The notes below the pieces were generated by a model that saw only the letters and a program-made list of their open reading frames with translations, was not told where the DNA came from and did no database searches. A program made the position numbers and the translations under genes. Shown here piece by piece: positions 22,530-32,812 of a stretch of 64,000 bases of DNA. How positions within the stretch are numbered: the first letter of the stretch is position 1; every line of letters starts with the position of its first letter. The DNA is from Bryoerythrophyllum caledonicum (lineage: Eukaryota > Streptophyta > Bryopsida > Pottiales > Pottiaceae), in contig OZ020524.1 in NCBI GenBank assembly GCA_963971425.1, positions 3,753,773 to 3,817,772 of the forward strand. Direction: 5' to 3'.

Positions 22530-24268
22530 GTATGATATTGCCAGAGCCTGTGAGGGAGATGTTTGAGGAGGCCTCGACGGAGGCGACGAAGCTGAGAATC
22601 TCCTGCTGCAGCGCTCCAGATTCGCCATCACGAAACTCATGACTTACAACTGGTACTACGCAGCCAACAGGCCTGATGTTGAATGAGATTATCACCGACA
22701 TGGGCTACCAAGAGATAAAGTACTCCGGACTTGCCATTGCGCGCACTGATCACAGCTGCAACTGATACCATCCATACATATAATTCCTGATCAACTTCAG
22801 TGCCTCTCATGTCCAGCATTAGATGAGACTGTCACCGACATGGGCTTCTGACCACGGACACCTGATCAGGGTTGCAACGGGTAATTTTATGCATCAACTC
22901 GGGTCCCTGAATTGAAGGAGAGTGTACGGGCTACCCAAGACAATGCGCTTCATCTATCCTTGCCCAGCTCCTGTCGTGGCGCCCCGCCAACCCTGTGATG
23001 AACATGGATCCGAGGCAGTTTGTCCGGTACCTGAAAACACAATCACGGAAGTTTGAAGTTTTGTCTCTTTCCCACCAAGTGACCTCCCACTGAACGTGAC
23101 TACTGGTATGAATGCGAAGATGACAATGAGGACTGTAGCAATCCGAACACCGCTGCTTTTTCGTTTAACGACCGGGACTACAGAAAACGCTTCATTTCCA
23201 GTTGTCGAAAGGCTGTGAACTGTTCGAGTTACGTTCTCACATGGTACGCAAGGTCACCTTCCAGGTCGGAGTTGGGAGTGCCTCACTGAATGCTACATGA
23301 CACCAAGATCAGCTTCTTGTGCTTTCCGGTGACAGTGTCCTGTGAAGCCGGTGATCCATCACGCGTTGAATAGGCCTCAAGTAGTTATCAGATGTCTCCT
23401 TTGACATCCCACAGTACGTCAGAGAGACGGATATGAAGAAAACGAATATAACTGTTTGAATCTAAACGCTGTTCTTCATCTGCAATGTTGAAACGCTTCG
23501 TTTGTGGTTATCAAAAGAGTGGAAACTATCGAGATGTTGCAAAAGTTTACCTTCAGTGTAGCCTAGTGGTCCAGGTTGGGAAGTTTCGTTCCAGAAGTCA
23601 ATCCTGGGACCCTTGGTTCAGAGGAAGAAGTTAATCAATCGGCAACGTTCATTCGAAACTGGAATGTCATTTTGATGAGATATAAGGAACTTCGTAAATT
23701 TTGCAGCAGTGGTTACATTTTATAGTAAAAATACGGCCATGTCCGGGTGGGAACTATTGTACTCTGGCAATACAGCGGAATCACTGTGAGTGATTTTCTA
23801 TACCATGAAAATCTCTTTTCTTCAGCAATTCCACAGCTAATTGTGATCTGATCCCTCCATCTTCTCACTGCGCGCCCAGATCCTTCGACTTGTTGGTCAA
23901 TTTCGGTCCCGGAGCTCCTGAGATTTAAAGGCAGCACGTCCTGTAAACTTTTCTCTTAATTACAGTCACAAGAACTTATACATCCCAAGTGCCTTACAGA
24001 TCCAACATTGATGCCTAATCGCAAAGTGAGATTCCTTGAAGGCGGAGAAAAAACCACTTCCAAAACGAGTAGCACAAGCGTAGCGAAGTAGCATTGATGA
24101 GCTTGAAGCAAAACTACTTTATAGTCTGAGGGTATGCTATGTCGTCGTTGAAATATCCTCTGCAAATACGTGGCATTCGTTACAATGTCTGCTCCTTGTT
24201 GACTTGACCAAGTATGTTTTCTTCAAATCGTCCACGAGCTGAGTGCAAAGTTTAATGCTGCCTCAAAG
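22530..24268. other. Left-arm segment upstream of centrin
   Basis: It is paired with 38,690-40,310. No known gene is recognised. A plus-strand frame near 22,950-23,045 reads LLSWRPANPVMNMDPRQF and is kept in the other arm, which hints at a former exon of a divergently transcribed neighbour. An opposite-strand frame with a hydrophobic stretch is described at 39,715. Confidence 0.5.
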
Positions 24269-25797
24269 TTTAATGCACATCTCTTGCATACCTCGAAATT
24301 TTTAATGAACATCTAATGAATATTTAATGTACATATATATATTTCATGAAAATTTAATGAATTTTTAATGAATGCTTAAAAAATATTTAATGAAAATTTT
24401 ATGTATACTTATATATTAAAATTTATATTTGTATATTTAATATATATATATATATGTATATTTAAAGAATATTAAAAGTATATTTGTATATTGAATGTAT
24501 ATTTGTATGTTCAAAGAATATTTGCATACTTGACGAATATTTATATATTTAAAGAATATTTAATGAGTTATAAATGAGTATTTTATGACGATTTATTGTA
24601 TATTTGTATATTAATGAATAATAAATAAATAGTTAATAAATTTCTAATGTGTATATTAAATGTGTATTTGAATATTTAATTAATATTTAATTAATATTGA
24701 ATGCATTTTGAATGCATATTTAATGAATATCTAATGAATATTTAATTTATATTTCTATCTTTATTATATATTTGTTGTGTAATTATTTTGTATTTATTGT
24801 ATATTTATGTTTGTTCTCCTTTCCAATATTCCTTTCTTTTTTCACTTTCTTTCTAAAATCGAAGTTCTTATTTTTCCAATCTTGTACTTGTAATTTCATT
24901 TTCCCTCCATATGTAGAGTACATTCTTCTTTGTCCAATTTTTGGGATTTTCCTTTTGTTCCATATCTACATTCTATTTTTCCTAGTATTTCTCTTGCAAA
25001 TTCTTGTTTTTTTATGATAATCATTTATGTTTTTCTCTCCATAGATAATATTTATTCTAGGAAATGATAATGATTTTTTTCCCTCCAAAGAAAATGATTG
25101 TGATTATCTCTAGGTTTCATACATTAAATGTCCACAAGTAAAAAATCTTATGATCCACTATTAACTAGAATTGACATTTAGTGTATAGTTTTGTCACTAC
25201 ACTAATTGTAAACTTTACAATTAGTGCAAGTATTTACAGTCCAGTACACTAAGGGGGGTTTTACACTATGGTGGAGAACTCCACCGGCCAAGAATTCAAG
25301 GAAAATGGAGCTTTATGATTGGAGAACAATTTGTTCTCCATCGGATTGGGTTTACACTATGGCCAAGACTTGACCGGTGAAGAACTTCAAGCATGGATGA
25401 AAAAATGACATGGATGTCTATGTGGCAACACTTTTTTGAAGAGTTCTTCTCCTCTGGATTAGTTTTTTGTCCAACCTCAACCCCTCGGACAAGAAACCAA
25501 ACCACTGGAGAAGAAGAACTTACTTAAAATATTCTTCCCCCCCTGCAAATTCGCAATTCTGTTGCAAATCCTCAGATACAGCTTGCATCACCAAAGAGGT
25601 GTTTCTCTTTGGCTTTGCATTACTCTGCAGAAATCTTTAGTTACCAAAGTACTCTTGGTGAATTCTCTAAACATTCTGCATTAATGTTTTTTAAAAAACC
25701 TAGACTTTTTAAAATTTTCCTGCAGCTCAAGTTCTTGCTTCTTCTTCCATGAGTGTCTATTTTGAAAAAAAATTGTTGGATAACTTGCGCATTTTTT

Positions 25798-26440
25798 TCC
25801 TAGTTTGAGTGGTTCAATTTCAAGTTGATGCAATGAGTATTGAGTGAGTTACTGACATTTTAGTGGAAGGGGATCCTGCCGAAAACATTCTGGGTCAGTC
25901 TTGAACAGTCCAATTTCGGCGTGCTGTAACTTCTTGATGGAAGGTCGTTTTTCAATGTTTATTTACCTCCAAGACGCGTATTTTTGTCTAGTTTCTTTGG
26001 TACAATTTTCAAGTTGATGCGATGAGTATTGAGTGAGTTACTGACATTTTAGTGGAAGGGGGTTTTGCCGAAAACATTCTGGGTCAGCCTTGAATAGTCC
26101 AATTTTGGCGTGCTGTAATTTCTTGATAGAAGGTCGTTTTTGAACGTTTAATTTTTAAAAAGACGCGCATTTTTGTCTAGTTTCTTGGTACAATTTTCAA
26201 GTTGATGCAATGAGTATTGCGTGAGTTACTGACATTTTAGTGGAAGGGGGTTCTGCCAAAAACATTCTGGGTCAGTCTTGAACAGTCCAATTTCGGCGTG
26301 CTGTAACTTCTTAATGGAAGGTTGTTTTTGAACGTTTGTTCTTTTCAAAGATGCGCGTGTTTGTCTGGTTTGTGTGAAAAAAATTTCAAGTTAGTTCAAT
26401 GATTATTGAGTGAGTTACGTGCATTTTAGTTGAAGGAGAT
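25798..26440 (+). repeat. Tandem repeat, unit of about 186 bp, three and a half copies
   Basis: A unit with CAAGTTGATGCAATGAGTAT, AACATTCTGGGTCAG and CGGCGTGCTGTAACTTCTT recurs from about 25,798, 25,986 and 26,173, with a partial copy to 26,440. It lies directly upstream of the SANT gene and may belong to its promoter or leader. Confidence 0.85.
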
Positions 26441-26562
26441 TGTGCATATTTGAAAATTTTTATTGCTGTTGATTTTCAATTGTTCTTGAATTGTGAATGA
26501 CATGATTGTGGGGCTTGTGTTTCAGGTAGGAGTTTACTACTTGTTACTTTTTCTTTGTAAAG

Positions 26563-27660
26563 ATGGCTAATTTCCAACAACTGTTGGCTTCTAGCCAAGA
26601 GGAAGAATATGTGGGAGCTGAAAACTTTTACAGTCCTTCAATTCGAACTGAAAGTACTTTTAGGACCTACAGTGAGCATCCTTCATTGAGTACCACAACC
26701 ATGATTGGAGAAAGTGTGCCACGGGAGAACAAGATGGATGTTGGAGAGAAGGAAGCACATGAACACGAAGATTGTCAGATTGTTGAACCCACCGTGAAAG
26801 GAAGAAGTGTACTGTCAAAGAGGAAGACTCCAGTAAAGAAGAGAGCCAAAACAATGAAGAAAGCCAAGACAATGAAGGTTGAAGAAGAAGACACAGAGGA
26901 GGAGGAGAAGAAGAAGAACTGGTTAGACAGTGAAGTTGAGCAACTTATTTCAATTCGAGGTGAAATGCATGCAAAATTTGAAAGAAATGCTAAAAAACAA
27001 GGTATGCACATCATTCATTGTGACTACTTTTTTGTAAGTTTACAAGTACTTAAATTTTGAAAATAATTTTAGTGCTTGTAAATTTCTATTGATTTGGCAA
27101 TATCCAGTTTTAATATCCAATAACATTTAGATACATTCTTTGATTTTACAACGTGGTACATTTTTACAGGTGTGGATACGTGGATTCGACTTCAAGCACG
27201 AATGCTTGCCACAATTCCTAAATTCTCCCGCACCCCTGAAGCATGCAGAAAGAAGTTTGAAACCATTTTCAAGTCTTACAAACAGGACAAGCTTTTTAAT
27301 TCAATCTCGGGGAATGACAGACATGAATGTAAGTTTTATGACTCTTTAGATCAATGGTGGCATCAAGCAGGATCTGTTATGAAACATGTCAGTGCAACAA
27401 AGATGGACAATATAGATGGTAGTATACAAGATGCAAGTGAAGATGTCGCCCGTGATGATTCTCAAGATTTATTACATGATCATACCTCCCAAACTAGATC
27501 CTCACCACCTCCAAAGAAGGCCAAATTCCAAGATCAAGCTTTACTATATTTTGGAAAAATGGTAGACAATGGAGCAGTAATGCTGGAGCATTTCAGTAAA
27601 ACAAACGAATTGCTACAGAAGGTAGATCTCCAGATGGATCGTCTCATTGACAAACTCTAG
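26563..27660 (+). CDS. Harbinger SANT/Myb-like DNA-binding protein
   Basis: Two exons, 26,563-27,001 and 27,170-27,660, join GTATGC to TTTTACAG with matching phase. The protein has an N-terminal Ser/Glu-rich part, a basic stretch with KKRAKTMKKAKTMK (likely nuclear signal), an acidic run, and a trihelix/SANT domain (WLDSEVEQLISIRGEMH to FETIFKSYKQ). In PIF/Harbinger elements this second protein binds the termini and helps bring the transposase to the nucleus. The ATG at 26,563 follows a stop-rich leader. No stop or frameshift is visible. Its TAG at 27,658-27,660 overlaps the transposase stop on the other strand. Confidence 0.85.
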
Positions 27661-29083
27661 TTATCATCTATGTTATCATTTAAGTTTACAGGAAATGTTA
27701 TCGTTGATGTTCTCTCAAGATGGTCCATACAGTAGTTCTTGGCCAAGATCATGTGAGTTCGAGTAGCTTCCTGTAACATGGCTTTGATCATGTCTTCACG
27801 ATGTTGTCTTGTTTCATCTCTAATATCCATGTCTTCAAAGTTTGTTGTATCATTCTCCACAGGATCATTGAATTCCACTTGGACTACTTCATGTTGGATG
27901 CACCTCATTTCAAGTATGCTAGCTTGAAGTGCATGGAACATATCTCCATTGTTCAATATACCAAATGCCTCTGTTCTAGCCTTTTTCATATCCTCTTCTG
28001 CAGTCTTTGCCCAATCAAAATCAAATTCTTCTCCATGGATAATGCATAAATTGTGAAGACACAAGCAAGCTGTAACAATATCACGAATATTTCTAAGTGG
28101 CATATCAATCCTCTTTAATAATATCCTCCATCTCCCTTTTAAAATGCCAAAAGCACGTTCAACAGCCATTCTAGTACTAGACTGAATAAAATTTCAATGT
28201 GCCTTCTCTTTTGATAAACCTGCCTTTTCTTCCTTGAAAGGTGAATAGAACCATGGACGCATTGGATATGCAGCATCTCCAATTAATTTATAAGGTAAAA
28301 ATGCTCCCGATATGGTTTTTTTTCCAATGTCTGATTTTTGGAATAGAGTCCAATCATGTATACTTCCAGCCCAACCGAAGTCATAATCCCAAAACTTGCA
28401 CTGATAATCCACAACACCTTGCAATAATACCGAGTAAAATCCTTTTCTATAATAGTAGGAAGCCGGATCTACACTTGGAGCAGTAATTGGAATGTGACTA
28501 CCATCTACTGCTCCAAGAATATAAGGAATTCCATGCAAACTTTCAAACTCTGCACAAATCTGCTTCATTCGAGGCAAAGTAGGTCTTTGGAAAACCAATT
28601 GTTTTAAAAGAATTCTAATTCCTTCACAAGTTTCTCTAACAATGTTTGAAGCACTTGGTGTTGACATTCCATATAAATCGGCAAGTGTTTGCAAAACATC
28701 ACCAAAACCCAATCGATGCAAAGTTAAAGAAATTATGTCTTCAATTGGAATGCAATGTCTCCAACTTGTATCTTCTTGCTTAAAATGGGTGAAAGCAAAT
28801 TGCATGAGTATAAAAATGTAGGTCTATTCACCCGGATATGATTCTTGAACATTTTTGCACTATAAGATCCAAGAAGAAATTGTGAAACAAATCCACCTGG
28901 CCAATCAAATGCCCATACTTTCTTAGACTCCTTGCTCCCAAATATAAAAAATGCCATCATCATAATTGATGCATTGTGTTGATGTATAATGACTTTTTGA
29001 ACCGCCATAGTTGAAACAATAACATGCTTGAAAACCATAAGAATTGCAAGAACAAGTAAAATCTTTTCTCTCCTACCATCCAT
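27657..29083 (-). pseudogene. Harbinger DDE transposase with one stop and one frameshift
   Basis: It starts at the ATG at 29,083 and ends at the stop 27,659-27,657. The helix-turn-helix region is RLGFGDVLQTLADLYGMS. The DDE_Tnp_4 core holds ILGAVDGSHIPI (first Asp), KLIGDAAYPM (second Asp) and VERAFGILKGRWRIL (Glu). All three catalytic residues are kept. A frameshift near 28,805 separates the N-terminal part from the core, and a TGA at 28,194-28,196 stands where the family usually has Trp (KAH followed by NFIQSSTRM). The enzyme cuts and joins DNA at the element ends. Gene order and the TAA duplication agree with this identity. Confidence 0.88.
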
Positions 29084-30750
29084 AATGCTAGATTGATGTA
29101 AAAGAAATGAGAATTTGGAGAGGAGGAGCAAGAAGAAAACATGTACTATATAGTAAGGAAGAGTAGTTTTTCATACAATGAATATGGGATATCTCTTTTC
29201 CATCTTTGACTATGTTTTCTATACAAGAAGTAAATTAAATCTGGTTTACTAAAATGGGCCTATAAATTACATTGTATATTGTATATATATGAAATTTTTA
29301 CCACAGAAAGTAGACAAGTAGACGCACGTTCACCAACAACTCTTACTACATTTGAACTTTTTATGCAAAAGATATATATTTTCAAAGTTGACTGTAGCCT
29401 AAAAACTCTATGCTAGATTATGTTTTCTATACAAGAAGTAGAGTTAACCCGGTGTGATAAATGGCTCTCAAAACTACACTGTATGTTGAATTCATGTGAT
29501 CTTTTTACCACACAAATTAGACAAGTAGGACAAAATTTTCCAACAAGTTTTACTACATTTTTACACTTTATGTAAAATGTATAGATTTTGAAAGGTGATT
29601 GAGGCCAAAAATGCATGGAGGACCTTATATCATTAAGTAGATGGGAGGTATTTATCCTTTGTTCAAAGAAATCAAAAGCCAATTTGGAAAATGATTTTTC
29701 ATGTACAAAGAGTTGGGGCATTGAAGAAATTAAAAGGAAAAGACAAGATGACATTGGCAAAAAGCCAAATGGAAATTAAAAAAACAACTTATATTGATGG
29801 TACATTTTTTATTTAGAATAGTTCCTTTTGAGTTTGACCTTATATTTGGACATCAATTGTTGTCAAGGCATATCTTATCTTTATTTTGATTTTAATATTG
29901 AAATCTTTTGAGATTTCTTTTACACACTCTTCGAGTGTGCAAAAATCATTTCATTTCTATTAGTTGGGTCAATTATTGTCCAAATAAAAAAACAAAGTCC
30001 TAAAGTTTCACACAAATTTATTCTTTCAAATTGTGTGTTATTTTTCATATTTAATTTTTATAATTACTGTATTGAAAATTTTGTATACCAACTTCATATC
30101 GTCTTTTTACGATATGATCTCAAGAAGGATTGAAATTTGAAACAATATTGATTTTATGTCAATATTGATATGGAATGTGATTATGACCCATATGGAATCT
30201 ATAAGACCATAAGAAACATATATCTCTGATATGTTTTACATATTAACAAAAGTGCCTTCTATTTTCCTTGATGTAATTTTGGTAAATAAATTTTGAACAA
30301 CTGAATTGATTTTTTTTTTTTGTAGTATAAAAATTATAAAGTACAACCCATAGTAAGCACATAGATGTGTTGTTACTTAAACTAATGTCAGCATCAACAA
30401 ACCTTATGTGGTAATTGAAGAAAAGGCAAGCAAATAATTAAAAGGTTTGAAAGAGATCAAGTATAACATGGTTGTGTGTGCTAACATCATGTATATTGTA
30501 TTCATGTGAAATTTTTACCACACAAACTAGACAAGTAGGGGCTTTTTTCCCAACAACTATTACTACATAAATTAGACATTTGGTGCAAAAGATATAAATT
30601 TTTATAGTTCAACGGAGCCCGTAAAGTACATAATATGTCCATGGAGACCATTAGAAATTGTGGTTTCCATTGTCTAGCATAAACTTTCTTGGTGGTGAAG
30701 TTCACTGGTGGTCTTCACCTATTGAAGTTGGCCGGTGGACTTCACCGTTG
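29084..30750. other. Non-coding right part of the Harbinger element with a 130-bp repeat trio
   Basis: There is no gene. A segment with TTTTTACCACA, AGACAAGTAG and a CAACAA..TTACTACAT block occurs in direct orientation at about 29,262-29,400, 29,470-29,605 and 30,483-30,615. The sequence is otherwise AT-rich. Confidence 0.6.
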
Positions 30751-30925
30751 GGTGTTTACTCTACTAACCGGTGAAGACTTCTTCATGCATCACTTTATTC
30801 TTTTTTTGTCTTGTCCAACATCCACCGCTCGCCTCAAATAACCACGTCTTGGCCGAGACTTCTTGACCGGCCGGTGGAGTTCTCCACCATAGTGTAAAAC
30901 CCCCCTAAAAGCCATCTTTAGTGTA

Positions 30926-32812
30926 GCCAAAGAGCGTGACAGAGCTACGGCGGCGCAAAAAGACGAGTGTAGAATCTGTTTCGAGAGGAAATGGAAAGCA
31001 GCAATCTGAGTAATGGAAGGAAGAGTGGCCGCGAAAACCACCCGCTGTGGATGTCATCGCACTAGTGTTCATCATCATTCATCCAATTCTCCAACAGTCG
31101 GTAAAGTGTTGACTGTCTCTCTCCTCCAAGTTATAGACACTTTTCCTGTGTGTCTAGGATGTCGGAGTTTTGTTGGAGTCACGAAGAGTGGGCCATCATT
31201 CTCGCTCAGTCGCTGAGATGAGCCGCTCGTGAGTTGGAGGCGGTCCTGGTGCTGAGGAGTCCGATGGTGTCGGTCCAGGCGCTGCGAAGGCGACGTGGAC
31301 CTGGAAGATTTCGGATTGCAGGCTGGCTGATGGGATGAGCATGCACCTCGAGGTACTCTATGGTTTTGTTTCCACGGCCGGAGATGTGCTCTTGTTTTCT
31401 ACGACATGTGGTGGTAGGAATTCGAGTGTTTACGTTGTGGAAGATGAGTGGGTATGGAGTAGAACCTGTGGTTTGACAGGAGTGTAGAAGGCTTGGTTGA
31501 AGTTAGGGTTTGATAAGCCAGTGGCTGGTTCGGGCTTGTTTATATCCTGTTGCGATAACTGCTGCATTTCTTGGAGTGCGATGGTCGCGGGTGGTGTGTT
31601 GGAGGGTAGTATTCGTGTCCGATGCATGGCAGGGGCTTTGCAATGTGGTGAGCGAGGGCTTGGAAGATGGGGATGTTCCTTGTGGGATTTGTGTTTGCTC
31701 GGAGCCTGGGAGTAGGCTTGGTTCTTGTGTATGTTGATCCAGAAGTGGTTTTTGTCGTTGATTCCGAGGCTCTTAGATGTCGGCTGGGAATGCATGACCC
31801 GTATTGGAAGCCTAGTTTCTCCGTCATAGATGAGCAGAGCTTTTACTCGAGCGATGACCTGTTTCCAGGGATGCAGCATCGAATTATGTGTGTTTGTAGT
31901 AAATACATGGAGAGGAGCTGCGCAAGAGCGGAGATCTCGATCCGAAAGCAGGTGTTTTTCATTTGGGTTATTTCCAAATGCCTTCGGATTCGTTCAGTTT
32001 TCTGATGATCTGGAGGTTATCACATCCGACTGCGGACAGAGACGGTTGAGAACGTGTCACCATCATACATGTCTTAGTGCGTCTTTAAAAGATGACCAGA
32101 GCTTAAGCAGTGACAATGGCTTCAGTATCGGCGCATCTCTGCTTCTAGGAGTCGATAAATGGACAGCAACGAGGTAAGCATGAGCAGTGACGCTCATCTG
32201 AGAGCAGGTGGTTTATTGTGAGACGGGTCAATTCTTTACCGAAGCTTCGTTTTCGTTGAGTTTTTGATGAGCTAGAGTTTCCATCATCCGAGTTTGGATA
32301 CACGTCAGGGCGTTTGGTATTAGAAGATCTAGGAACCGTAGTCGTCCATTCCGTATGTCTTGACTTTGGTTTAGTTTCCTGTGAACGATTGAGTACAGAT
32401 TAAGAGGACCCTTCAAGTTATCAAGCCACGATTTGTCTTTATTGCAGTACAGCATAGTGCAGGATTTTGATGATGTTGTGGCCCCATAGTGCAGGATAGT
32501 GTTATCGGATGGTTGCAGCGCGGAAGACAAGGTAGTAAGTAGCTGAGGGGTTTTTCACCAAGTTACTTCGGCACCGTGTATTCATCTTGGCGTGAGGATG
32601 GAGATGGATTCGGGGAAAGATTTACATCTTGGTGTATGTGACTTGTGCATTTGTTCTGTTGATTTATGTATTGTCGTTTGTAGCACGCAAATCTCACACT
32701 TATGAGTCTAGTGTGATTCTGCTGCAATACGTATCTTTGTCAAGTTCTGTGACTCAGCACTGCCTAAGCGTTGCTGGGACTTGGTGTGATATGTGGATGA
32801 TATCTTCTGCAG
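30926..32812 (+). other. Innermost left-arm segment and region upstream of the receptor gene
   Basis: The arm part (30,926-31,768) has coding-like composition: frames reading MSMHLEVLYGFVSTAGDVLL and VYVVEDEWVWSRTCG (about 31,336-31,490), then LVLVYVDPEVVFVVDSEAL (about 31,710). I do not recognise a family. Relative to the right arm there is a 2-nt difference near 31,702 that shifts the frame. It may be a small gene or 5' exons of the receptor. From 31,768 to 32,812 I see no confident exon. Confidence 0.35.

Larger units (their letters stand above)
25253..30905. mobile_element. PIF/Harbinger transposon with TAA target duplication
   Basis: The termini are inverted repeats starting GGGGGGTTTTACACTATGG and continuing with TGGAGAACTCCACCGGCC. 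TAA lies directly outside both ends (25,250-25,252 and 30,906-30,908), the usual 3-bp Harbinger duplication. Inside are the standard two genes, a SANT/Myb-like protein and a DDE transposase, convergent and touching at their stop codons. At 5,653 bp it has a normal autonomous layout. The transposase has one stop and one frameshift, so it is recently inactive or near-inactive. Confidence 0.93.
24269..30925. mobile_element. AT-rich element, copy 1, interrupted by a Harbinger transposon
   Basis: The left part (24,290-25,252) is almost pure TTTAATGAATATTTAATG-like sequence followed by a T/C-rich block, matching 45,330-46,480 in order and wording. The right tip (30,906-30,925) reads AAAGCCATCTTTAGTGTA, matching the terminal repeat of copy 2. 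The Harbinger element sits 17 bp inside that tip. No left terminal repeat is visible, so the left end may be truncated. No gene is seen in it. Confidence 0.7.
1..31768 (+). repeat. Left arm of a giant inverted repeat (interrupted)
   Basis: Three blocks of this region are reverse complements of the right arm. Block 1-1,822 pairs with about 42,055-44,342, block 20,569-24,268 with about 38,690-42,057, and block 30,926-31,768 with about 37,332-38,157. The blocks are separated by an 18.7-kb TTAA element and by an AT-rich element holding a Harbinger transposon. The outer end runs off the window at position 1. The inner end is sharp: both arms share a GTTGATTCCGA word near 31,766 and then diverge. 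Ancestral arm length was roughly 7 kb. The order of blocks is clear by eye; I did not compute percent identity. Confidence 0.9.

Noticed and set aside
31430-31879. Minus-strand frame of 149 codons
   Set aside because: It is antisense to the frame that is conserved between arms with a splice donor. A similar frame in the other arm only reflects arm identity.
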